Positions 32,914-38,234 of a stretch of DNA of 38,234 nucleotides are shown here, piece by piece. Each line of letters starts with the position of its first letter. The stretch's first letter is position 1. The notes beneath the pieces were generated by a model. It was not told the origin of the DNA. It saw nothing but the letters and a program-made list of their open reading frames with translations, and searched no databases. The stretch is from positions 1 to 38,234 of IMG/VR virus record IMGVR_UViG_3300005563_000025; one strand, written 5' to 3'. Source of the stretch: a virus. The position numbers were made by a program, and so were the translations under genes.

Positions 32914-33164
32914 TCTTTCTTTCCGTATTGAAAACAAAGCCTGTTCGCGATATGGTTTACGTCAAGGGTCGTGTTTTCGTTCCCGGTAAACTTGTTGTAA
33001 AAGTGGGTTGGAACGATATTAGCCAACGCTTGTAAGAAGTGTGTGGCATTCTCGTCTTCTTCCAGCTCCTTTACATCTATAAAGTTTTCGTTATCTTCAT
33101 CAAACATGTCCTGTATTGCACCGAGAATTTTAACCGCGTATTCGTCTTGCTTTTCTAATTTCAT
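32910..33164 (-). CDS. Conserved small phage protein
   Basis: An 84-residue acidic protein. HFLQALANIVPTHFYNKFTG and HIANRLCFQYGKK resemble a widespread phage protein of the early block in many Bacteroidetes phages. No function known to me. ATG overlaps the stop of the preceding 55-residue gene. Confidence 0.6.
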   Translation of the reverse strand: MKLEKQDEYAVKILGAIQDMFDEDNENFIDVKELEEDENATHFLQALANIVPTHFYNKFTGNENTTLDVNHIANRLCFQYGKKE

Positions 33165-33331
33165 TATTTCTGATTTTTAAGTTTTTCTTTTGCTTCTTTT
33201 ACACGCCTGTAATGCGCGGTATTTAGGTGACCAAACGTAGTCCCTTCTTTTTCCAGCCAAAAAGGCTGAGCGGCTTTCCATACCTTTTCACGGTTAATGA
33301 TCTTGCCTATGTCTATTACTTCTAAGCTCAT
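33164..33331 (-). CDS. 55-residue protein
   Basis: A short gene from ATG 33331 to TAA at 33164-33166, overlapping the next ATG as TAATG. The peptide (SLEVIDIGKIINREKVWKAA, then FWLEKEGTTFGHLNTAHYRR) is soluble and basic at the C-terminus. It fills the gap between two better supported genes. Confidence 0.5.
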   Translation of the reverse strand: MSLEVIDIGKIINREKVWKAAQPFWLEKEGTTFGHLNTAHYRRVKEAKEKLKNQK

Positions 33332-33332
33332 A

Positions 33333-33653
33333 TTAATTTGCTATTACAGGTTGTTCTTCAATTACTTTGGTTAGTTTGATTAAAGGCGCAGTTTGCTCTT
33401 GTAGTGGCCTAAATGATGAAGGCTTCCATCCTTTTCTTACTTTTTTAGGCCATTCAGGAAGTGGTTTTTTACAGGCATCACATCCCCATCCTATTTCACT
33501 TGTTCCAATTCGATAATCACCTTTAATAAAAAGAGTATAGCATCCACATGAATCTTTTATAAGATAATCAACCACATGAATGGAGTCTTTAGGCATATTA
33601 ATGCCTGTTATGTATACTACCTTTTGTCCAGGATAAAACGGTGGTAAATTCAT
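33333..33653 (-). CDS. Cys-containing early phage protein
   Basis: A 106-residue protein from ATG 33653. The opening MNLPPFYPGQKVVYITG and the CGC and CDAC cysteines around residues 36-60 match a small conserved protein of Bacteroidetes phages that may bind zinc. The more upstream in-frame ATG at 33728 would overlap the adjoining gene by 79 bases. Unknown function. Confidence 0.55.
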   Translation of the reverse strand: MNLPPFYPGQKVVYITGINMPKDSIHVVDYLIKDSCGCYTLFIKGDYRIGTSEIGWGCDACKKPLPEWPKKVRKGWKPSSFRPLQEQTAPLIKLTKVIEEQPVIAN

Positions 33654-33838
33654 ATCACAAATTTTAAGAATACATAAACACCTACTCCCATTACACAAAG
33701 CATAAGGGCAGACAGGACTAATAAACACCCGGTTCCGGCTTGGAGGTTTTCAAACTCGCTTTGGTGTCCGACGAAGTGATCTTCTTTATTTAAGGGCTTC
33801 CAGTCGTGGGCGTACCCGTTCTTATTTGGCCTTATCAT
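33650..33838 (-). CDS. Small membrane protein
   Basis: A 62-residue protein with a soluble N-terminus (RPNKNGYAHDWKPLNKEDHF) and a C-terminal membrane segment (LLVLSALMLCVMGVGVYVFL). ATGA overlap with the next gene. Unknown function. Confidence 0.55.
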   Translation of the reverse strand: MIRPNKNGYAHDWKPLNKEDHFVGHQSEFENLQAGTGCLLVLSALMLCVMGVGVYVFLKFVI

Positions 33839-34142
33839 CCTTGTCCCTCCCGTATTTAGCCTTTAGTTTTTCAAAGTATTCTAACTCTCGGCGCTCGTTT
33901 TCCATTTTACGTAACTTCTCCTCTTTAATTCGAGCCTCACACTCAGCGTCCGTTTCAAGTCTTGTGCAAATAGCTTTTATTTCGACTGAAAGACTATCAT
34001 AATAACTACTAGCATCAATATCAATTCTTGTTGCGCCGAGCTTTTCAAGTGCCTCCAAATCCTTTTTCATTTGCTGAAGATCAACGCCGTATTGCCAATC
34101 AAAGGGGTAGTTAATTTCAAAATCTCTTTTTTGGTTTTTCAT
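33822..34142 (-). CDS. Charged helical phage protein
   Basis: A 106-residue protein. LQQMKKDLEALEKLGATRIDI is followed by a highly charged coil. It resembles small early proteins of Bacteroidetes phages; no function known. Confidence 0.55.
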   Translation of the reverse strand: MKNQKRDFEINYPFDWQYGVDLQQMKKDLEALEKLGATRIDIDASSYYDSLSVEIKAICTRLETDAECEARIKEEKLRKMENERRELEYFEKLKAKYGRDKDDKAK

Positions 34143-34153
34143 TTTTGGTAGAT

Positions 34154-34306
34154 TTACAAGTGTTTGAACTCAGTTACTAGTTTAGCAAGCTGAACAACCA
34201 GGTATACTACACCAGCGGCAGCAGCTATTATTAAAAGCAGGTAAGGCTTCCAGTTCGGGTCCTGGCCCGGAACTCTTTGGAACTTGTTGTTTATTACTGA
34301 GTACAT
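34154..34306 (-). CDS. 50-residue membrane protein
   Basis: A short gene from ATG 34306, which overlaps the stop of the preceding gene (TAATG), to the stop at 34154. The soluble start (YSVINNKFQRVPGQDPNWKP) is followed by one membrane segment (LLLIIAAAAGVVYLVVQLA). Confidence 0.5.
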   Translation of the reverse strand: MYSVINNKFQRVPGQDPNWKPYLLLIIAAAAGVVYLVVQLAKLVTEFKHL

Positions 34307-34659
34307 TATCGTGTAAATTTTATGAGCCCCCAGAATAACGAAAGTGATTTTTGACGCGACTTTTTAACCTTAGCAGGCTTTTCTATTTCCTGCGGCTTAT
34401 CAGTCCATTTTTTATAGTATTTTTCGAGTACCCGTCTGCCGTGTATGGGCTCAATTTTGAGCAACGTGCTTTTGTACTTTCCGCGTGCAACACGAATAAA
34501 TATGCCTGCATCTATACAGCGCTTCATTAATCCGAAGTCCTGCTTATGCCTTTTAAGGACCTTAAAGCAATTTTCTGTATTGTATTTGTTTGAATGAATA
34601 AGGCTATTTATCTCAGAAATTGCCTCGGTTGTGATTTGTATTTTTTCCTGGGTTATCAT
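34306..34659 (-). CDS. Basic hypothetical phage protein
   Basis: A 117-residue protein with a helix-turn-helix-like N-terminal half (QDFGLMKRCIDAGIFIRVARG), then a Lys-rich tail. It may bind DNA. Unknown family. Confidence 0.5.
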   Translation of the reverse strand: MITQEKIQITTEAISEINSLIHSNKYNTENCFKVLKRHKQDFGLMKRCIDAGIFIRVARGKYKSTLLKIEPIHGRRVLEKYYKKWTDKPQEIEKPAKVKKSRQKSLSLFWGLIKFTR

Positions 34660-34671
34660 CTGTTTTTGTTT

Positions 34672-34953
34672 TTAAATTGTTTGAATAAATCGGTTCATTT
34701 TACCCACTTCCATTTCCACGAGACTTGCCAGTTGGTCTATCTCTATCCCCGGCATTATATAAATAGGATAGTCTTTTTCATACGGCCAGTATTCAAGGTG
34801 AAGGTTTATCTCCCAGCTTGTGCCGAGGATCTTTTTAGCGCTCACTTCTATATTTAAGCCATTGTTAATGAAATGAAGCAGCCCCTCCGTAGCGCCAATA
34901 AGCTCCCTCTCGTTAAGGTGGATAATGGCTTTCTTTTCAATTACCGCGCTCAT
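34672..34953 (-). CDS. Small hypothetical phage protein
   Basis: A 93-residue mixed alpha/beta protein (IEKKAIIHLNERELIGATEG, SWEINLHLEYWPYEKDYPI). It is second in the leftward early operon, coupled by ATGA to the HTH gene. Unknown function. Confidence 0.5.
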   Translation of the reverse strand: MSAVIEKKAIIHLNERELIGATEGLLHFINNGLNIEVSAKKILGTSWEINLHLEYWPYEKDYPIYIMPGIEIDQLASLVEMEVGKMNRFIQTI

Positions 34954-35171
34954 GCCAATACCTCCTTCTGTGTCATGCCCAGCTCTTTGCAGATTACTTC
35001 CAAACTATCAGGAAGTGTTAAGGCTTTGGTGTTTAATTGAATCCACCGGCATATTGCCGGGTAGCTTTTACCGGTCTTATCCATTAGTTTTGACACTACC
35101 GGACCCTTGTTTTTCCTTAACCGGCTTATAACCGAAGCCTTTAAAGCGCCTTTCTTTTGTGATTTTGCCAT
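34950..35171 (-). CDS. HTH regulator, first gene of leftward operon
   Basis: A 73-residue basic protein. KLMDKTGKSYPAICRWIQLN is a good helix-turn-helix and TLPDSLEVICKELGMTQKEVL closes the fold. It is divergent to the repressor at 35393 across a 221-bp operator region, the position of a Cro-like antirepressor or early regulator. Confidence 0.65.
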   Translation of the reverse strand: MAKSQKKGALKASVISRLRKNKGPVVSKLMDKTGKSYPAICRWIQLNTKALTLPDSLEVICKELGMTQKEVLA

Positions 35172-35224
35172 GATGTAATTGTTAAATTTTGTGGGAAAAT
35201 TTGTTTATTTGAAACTTATGTAGT

Positions 35225-35232
35225 TATATTTG
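35225..35232 (+). promoter_or_regulatory. -7 box TATATTTG with TTTG -33 toward the repressor
   Basis: TATATTTG matches TAnnTTTG, and TTTG at 35200-35203 lies 21 bases upstream, near the expected spacing. ATGTAGTT at 35218-35225 abuts the box. Transcription would run into the operator and the repressor gene. Confidence 0.5.
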
Positions 35233-35276
35233 TTCTTAATATTGATATTAATTCCACTATTAATACTAATACTTAT

Positions 35277-35318
35277 ACAAATGTAGTTGAAATGTAGTCG
35301 GAAAACAACTACATTTGT
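35277..35318. promoter_or_regulatory. Divergent operator with 13-bp inverted repeat and two -7 boxes
   Basis: ACAAATGTAGTTG (35277-35289) and its perfect reverse complement (35306-35318) flank a third half-site ATGTAGTCG (35292-35300). The left arm holds TACATTTG read leftward and the right arm TACATTTG read rightward (35310-35317), both TAnnTTTG boxes. A protein bound here would control the leftward operon and the repressor gene together. Confidence 0.65.
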
Positions 35319-35392
35319 GTTAAAAAATAAACTTATGGCGTACTGAATTGATTATCAACACAATAAAATATAAACCTAAAACAAAATAAACA

Positions 35393-35818
35393 ATGGACAA
35401 CCTAGCACCGAAGAGAATTCTTCAATTAAAAGACGAACAAGGTCTGAGTGATCTTGACTTTGCTGGCAAGGCAAAGGTGTCTGTAACTACGCTTTACCGC
35501 TTGCAAGCCGCTGCTGACGGGGACGCTAACATAAAAATAAAAGGCAAAACCATTTCAGAAATGGCCCAAAACCTTGGCGCAAATCCTGCCTGGGCGCTAA
35601 CCGGTAAGGGAAATAAAATGCTTGCGGAATCTGCTAGTAAGGATAGCTGGAAAGACCAGGCGTATGCACAACTAATGGCAACGAATGCCTACCTTCAAAA
35701 AAAGGTGGATGATCTCCTGCAAATGCAAGGCCAGCTTATATCTGCACTGCCGGGAAAAAATAAGGCCCTCGTCATACCCAGCTCTTTTGAGCAGGCGGGG
35801 GTCCAGCTGAGAAACTAA
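35393..35818 (+). CDS. Phage repressor-like XRE protein
   Basis: A 141-residue protein. The N-terminal DNA-binding part has LSDLDFAGKAKVSVTTLYRLQ (about residues 18-38), and the C-terminal part is a coiled coil (QLMATNAYLQKKVDDLLQMQ) probably for dimer formation. There is no LexA-type peptidase domain, so RecA-driven self-cleavage is unlikely. Position opposite the leftward HTH regulator, next to the integrase, fits the lysogeny repressor. The ATGTAGTTG sites around its promoter and at 37197 are its probable targets. Confidence 0.7.
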   Translation: MDNLAPKRILQLKDEQGLSDLDFAGKAKVSVTTLYRLQAAADGDANIKIKGKTISEMAQNLGANPAWALTGKGNKMLAESASKDSWKDQAYAQLMATNAYLQKKVDDLLQMQGQLISALPGKNKALVIPSSFEQAGVQLRN

Positions 35819-35828
35819 TCAGCTTGGG

Positions 35829-35891
35829 TTGATGCCCCTCTCCTGATACTGAATACAATACGTTATTCGAGCCCAGGAGAGGGAGCATCAA
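35829..35891. repeat. Long inverted repeat behind the repressor gene
   Basis: A 17-base arm (35829-35845, TTGATGCCCCTCTCCTG) pairs with 35874-35891 with one bulged A. The 28-base loop has a smaller inverted GAATA/TATTC. No T-run follows, so it is not a standard terminator. It lies in the 236-bp stretch before the integrase and may be a structured RNA, attachment-site element or processing site. Confidence 0.55.
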
Positions 35892-35920
35892 TCACAAGTG
35901 AAGGTTTCTTATTTTCAAGC

Positions 35921-35948
35921 CAAAAGCCCTGCAAACGCGGGGCTTTTG
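35921..35948. terminator. Hairpin terminator before integrase
   Basis: CAAAAGCCCTGC pairs with GCGGGGCTTTTG around an AAAC loop (12 pairs, one T-G). It can work in either direction. It separates repressor and integrase transcription. A palindrome CACCTAGGTG follows at 35956-35965. Confidence 0.75.
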
Positions 35949-36054
35949 CGTTATCCACCTAGGTGTTTCTACCTACGTAAAAACCCTGACAATTAAATTA
36001 ATTATTAAATATACCTTGTGGCACCCCACATTGGTGTTTACTTAATCTTAACCA

Positions 36055-36930
36055 ATGAAAAAATTTATTGAAGTCGTGCACGAATACATGGTGTATGACG
36101 CGAAAGAAAACAAATACAGCACCGGAACCAAAGAGAAAAAAGCCTATCAATTTAACCACCTTGTGTATTTCTTATACAGTTCTGGTATTCAGAATTTGTG
36201 TGCGGACGAAATAAAGGTCCGGCACATGATGCTTTATAAAGAGTGGTTGCGGGATAACACAAGCACTAAATCAAATGAGCATATTTCAAGGCATATTCGA
36301 TTTTGCTCAAGCGCCATGAATTACGCTGTGTGTATGGACTATGCTGATAGTAACCGTATCATGTCAATGGAATTAAAAAAAGATCCTCCGAAAGAAATTA
36401 TCTGTCTGGAGCCACACGAAATAATTTTGTTTGAAGGTTACAGATCTGAACGCCTGACTTGGCAGATGGCCGTAGACTTTTATTTGTTCCTGATTTATAC
36501 AGGGATTAGTTACATGGATTTATGGCTATTCGACGTCACGAAAGAAAAAATGTTTTATAAAAGCAGGATTATAACACTGGAATTAATCACCTGTTTTAAC
36601 GGACGCGGAAAGAACGGACAGCTATATTGGGCCGAGTTCATTCCAAAGGCCCGTGGAATATGGGAAAAGTATAATCGCGAACTTCCGTTTATACACGACC
36701 AGACGTTTAATAATATCATCAAAAAAGTCGCAAAAGAGTTAGGTATAAATAAGAATTTAACCACTCATACAGGCCGAAAAACATTCTGTAATGTTAAAGA
36801 TGATGAGGGTTATAGCCTGGGATCAATAACAAAAATGGTAGGGAACACCCAGCAAGTTATGCTTAAGCACTACCTTAAAAAAAATAAAAAGAGTTTGCTT
36901 CTTGAAATCTTAGAAAAAAAATATAGATGA
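36055..36930 (+). CDS. int: Tyrosine-type integrase
   Basis: A 291-residue tyrosine recombinase, rather short. The N-terminal arm and core-binding domains come first. In the catalytic domain TGISYMDLW (149-157) is box I, with a Ser at the usual Arg place as in IntDOT-like enzymes; K186 (GRGKNGQ), H238 and R241 (THTGRKTF), N264 (MVGNTQ, usually His) and Tyr273 (KHYLKK) fill the other sites. It should integrate the phage at an attB site. attP was not identified but is expected within 35819-36054. Confidence 0.85.
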   Translation: MKKFIEVVHEYMVYDAKENKYSTGTKEKKAYQFNHLVYFLYSSGIQNLCADEIKVRHMMLYKEWLRDNTSTKSNEHISRHIRFCSSAMNYAVCMDYADSNRIMSMELKKDPPKEIICLEPHEIILFEGYRSERLTWQMAVDFYLFLIYTGISYMDLWLFDVTKEKMFYKSRIITLELITCFNGRGKNGQLYWAEFIPKARGIWEKYNRELPFIHDQTFNNIIKKVAKELGINKNLTTHTGRKTFCNVKDDEGYSLGSITKMVGNTQQVMLKHYLKKNKKSLLLEILEKKYR

Positions 36931-37139
36931 TTTTACTTTTAAAAGATGGGGCCATAGAGCTTCACCAGGGCGCTGAGGTGTTTTACCCGGCCAGCGATAA
37001 ACACAGTAGGAATATCGTTTCAAGGTCTTTAAAAAGATTCGGCCGGCTTAGTCCTGAAACCGCCATTGAATTGCTCCAAGAAGGTATAAAATGCGACTGC
37101 GCTTTCCTTTTTAACGGCCAAGCGCACTTCATGGAATAA
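36927..37139 (+). CDS. Small protein after integrase
   Basis: A 70-residue protein (ILLLKDGAIELHQGAEVFYP, ETAIELLQEGIKCDCAFLF). ATGA overlap with the integrase. It may be an excisionase-like or regulatory protein by position; no HTH is evident. Confidence 0.5.
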   Translation: MILLLKDGAIELHQGAEVFYPASDKHSRNIVSRSLKRFGRLSPETAIELLQEGIKCDCAFLFNGQAHFME

Positions 37140-37159
37140 AAATTTATCTATCTGATTTT

Positions 37160-37188
37160 AAGGCTCGTACATTGTGCGGGCCTTTTTT
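37160..37188 (+). terminator. Rho-independent terminator after integrase unit
   Basis: AAGGCTCG pairs with CGGGCCTT, extended by TAC/GTG, and is followed by a T-run at 37183-37188. It isolates the integrase unit from the early rightward promoter. Confidence 0.8.
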
Positions 37189-37196
37189 ATTTAATA

Positions 37197-37216
37197 ATGT
37201 AGTTGAAATGTAGTTG
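37197..37216 (+). promoter_or_regulatory. Tandem operator half-sites at rightward early promoter
   Basis: Two copies of ATGTAGTTG start at 37197 and 37208, 11 bases (one helical turn) apart. The same sequence and spacing occur at 35281/35292. They overlap where the -33 region of the downstream promoter should lie. Confidence 0.6.
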
Positions 37217-37225
37217 AAATAAGAC

Positions 37226-37233
37226 TATATTTG
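37226..37233 (+). promoter_or_regulatory. -7 box TATATTTG of the rightward early operon
   Basis: TATATTTG matches TAnnTTTG and is identical to the box at 35225. It would start the message for the NinG-like gene, the DUF6745 gene and the replication genes across the join. The leader before ATG 37355 is about 115 bases. Confidence 0.6.
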
Positions 37234-37242
37234 TAACCAGTT

Positions 37243-37322
37243 CAACCTGCAAGATGAAATCAAACATTCACACTTAAAATAAAGTTAGCTCCGGGCGGGG
37301 CCGCTTCTACTCTTGCAGGTTG
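37243..37322 (+). promoter_or_regulatory. GC-rich structured leader with 12-bp inverted repeat
   Basis: CAACCTGCAAGA at 37243-37254 and TCTTGCAGGTTG at 37311-37322 are perfect inverted repeats, with a GC-rich segment (CCGGGCGGGGCCGC) just before the second arm. An ATG at 37254 opens a seven-residue frame that stops at 37277. The leader may fold and affect translation or attenuation of the early operon. Confidence 0.4.
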
Positions 37323-37354
37323 CGCGGTTCCCCTGGGGTCTAACCCTTTTTATT

Positions 37355-37750
37355 ATGATAAAAGAGAAAGGTGCAAAAAGAAAACTTGACGATGTTTTTT
37401 CAAAATTCATTCGGTTAAGGGATTCCGATGTACACGGGCTAATAACCTGTGTTTCATGTAAGGAAAAGATCCGGCGCGAGGATTCAAATTGCTGTCACTA
37501 CGCAGATCGTCAGCACATGGCTACCCGATGGGATGAGGAAAATTGCCACGCCGGCTGCATAAAATGTAATTGCTTCAATAAGGGCTTTCATATCCATGAA
37601 TACGGGAAATTTCTGGATTTCACTTATGGGCCCGGAACAGCTGAAAGATTAATTCAAAAGTCAAAAACAACCGTCCATATTTCATCTGAACAAATGGAAG
37701 GTATGGTTAGAATTTACAAACTTAAAATTAAAGAGTATGAAAAAAATTGA
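37355..37750 (+). CDS. ninG: NinG-like recombination endonuclease
   Basis: A 131-residue protein from ATG 37355. LDDVFSKFIRLRDSDVHGLI, then CVSC (32-35), CCHYADRQHMATRWDEENCH, and GCIKCNCFN match the NinG/Rap family with an HNH-like zinc-binding core. It is thought to cut branched recombination intermediates. It is first in the early rightward operon, and its 3' end overlaps the DUF6745 gene by 14 bases. It may work with the ERF annealing protein from the other operon. Confidence 0.85.
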   Translation: MIKEKGAKRKLDDVFSKFIRLRDSDVHGLITCVSCKEKIRREDSNCCHYADRQHMATRWDEENCHAGCIKCNCFNKGFHIHEYGKFLDFTYGPGTAERLIQKSKTTVHISSEQMEGMVRIYKLKIKEYEKN

Positions 37751-38234
37751 AAAGCTAACCGCCGAACAAGAGGCGCAAATGATTTCTTTTCGGGAAGAAT
37801 GGAGGGCGCACGGCCTCTCAACAGAAGTAGTAGACGTTGAAAAAACAAAAGAATCGATAAGCGAAATGTACCGGCTAATCGGAAAGAAGCCGCCTGTTTT
37901 TATTTTCTGCCCATCCTTAGTGTTTGCGAAATTTCAAATCGCATACTCTATGGAGATATTGCCGCTTATCACAAAGGATAAAGAAAAGTTAGAGGACAAC
38001 CTGGGGGCCAACCTGTGGGCCAACCTGCGGGCCAACCTGGGGGACAACCTGCGGGCCAACCTGGGGGACAACCTGTGGGACAACCTGGGGGCCAACCTGT
38101 GGGCCAACCTGGGGGACAACCTGTGGGCCAACCTGGGGGCCAACCTGGGGGACAACCTGTGGGCCAACCTGCGGGCCAACCTGTGGGCCAACCTGGGGGA
38201 CAACCTGCGGGCCAACCTGGGGGACAACCTAAAA
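37737..38234 (+). CDS. DUF6745-type protein, 5' part (continues at 51-758)
   Basis: The first 166 codons of the gene that reads through the circular join. Residues 1-85 hold EEWRAHGLSTEVVDVEKTKE and GKKPPVFIFCPSL, which match my memory of the N-terminal part of DUF6745 proteins. From about residue 88 there are 19 full copies of the four-residue unit N-L-(G/W/R)-(A/D), then N-L-K and the join. In other family members the same place has a degenerate W/V-rich repeat region, so this array appears to be an expanded version. Start is ATG 37737 inside the end of ninG. Confidence 0.8.
   Translation, partial: MKKIEKLTAEQEAQMISFREEWRAHGLSTEVVDVEKTKESISEMYRLIGKKPPVFIFCPSLVFAKFQIAYSMEILPLITKDKEKLEDNLGANLWANLRANLGDNLRANLGDNLWDNLGANLWANLGDNLWANLGANLGDNLWANLRANLWANLGDNLRANLGDNLK
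37998..38225 (+). repeat. 12-bp tandem repeat array (19 units)
   Basis: Nineteen units of AACCTGnGGGmC, with n being G, T or C and m being C or A. No other position varies. It encodes N-L-(G/W/R)-(A/D). A partial 20th unit (AACCTAAAA) ends the array. The number of units in the assembly may not be exact because the contig was closed inside it. Confidence 0.95.

Noticed and set aside
37243-37322. Link between CAACCTGC in the leader repeat and CAACCTGCGGG in the coding array
   Set aside because: Only eight bases are shared, and the wider sequence does not match; probably chance.
37326-37350. GGTTCCCC/GGGGTCTAACC followed by T-run as an attenuator hairpin
   Set aside because: The CCCC and GGGG arms leave only one loop base, so the drawn pairing is not sterically possible; a looser fold is possible but not strong.
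37934-38227. Open minus-strand frame of 97 codons with RLARRLSPRLAHRL-type repeats
   Set aside because: It is the antisense of the 12-bp repeat array. A 12-bp period without stop codons stays open in several frames, and the plus-strand frame has family motifs on both sides.

Overview
The window looks like one complete, circularly closed genome of a temperate tailed phage (siphovirus-type) of a Bacteroidetes host. The first 50 bases are identical to the last 50, and one gene reads in frame across that join, so the unique circle is about 38,184 bp. The host call rests on several points: TAnnTTTG-type -7 promoter boxes, an integrase whose first catalytic-arginine box looks like the Bacteroidetes IntDOT type, very little Shine-Dalgarno sequence, and phage protein families (short tape measure, XkdF-type protease, repeated-collar fibre, ERF) in the style of Sphingobacteria and Flavobacteria phages. 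The genus cannot be told from the window.

Layout. Early rightward operon (37.35 kb, across the join, to 5.72 kb): NinG-like nuclease, a DUF6745-type protein with a 12-bp tandem repeat array, its small HQGDV partner, replisome organiser and partner, adenine and cytosine methyltransferases, small proteins and a DnaA-C-terminal-like HTH protein. Two leftward genes for exported proteins (5.7-6.6 kb) look like a moron. The late rightward operon (6.66-28.4 kb) starts with a sigma-like protein, then terminase subunits, a candidate frameshifted tail chaperone, tail proteins, tape measure, protease, scaffold, capsid, tail-tube candidate, portal, connectors, fibres, and a lysis block (membrane proteins, GH24 endolysin, holin, spanin candidate). 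The leftward early operon (35.17 to 28.39 kb) carries ERF recombinase and many very small, tightly overlapping genes. It is interrupted by a 2,341-bp IS1595-type element with perfect 23-bp inverted repeats that carries a PP-loop (PAPS-reductase-like) gene and a small HTH-like gene.

Lysogeny control. A repressor (35.39 kb) and integrase (36.06 kb) sit between the two early operons. A perfect 13-bp inverted repeat around divergent -7 boxes, and the same ATGTAGTTG half-sites in an 11-bp tandem at the rightward early promoter, suggest that one repressor controls both early operons.

The strongest leads are the cargo-carrying IS1595 element, the two-position-variable 12-bp repeat array inside the DUF6745-type gene and its partner gene, a T-run -1 frameshift after terL, and the shared operator sequence. 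No tRNA, rRNA or CRISPR array was seen. No gene-free stretch exceeds 300 bases.
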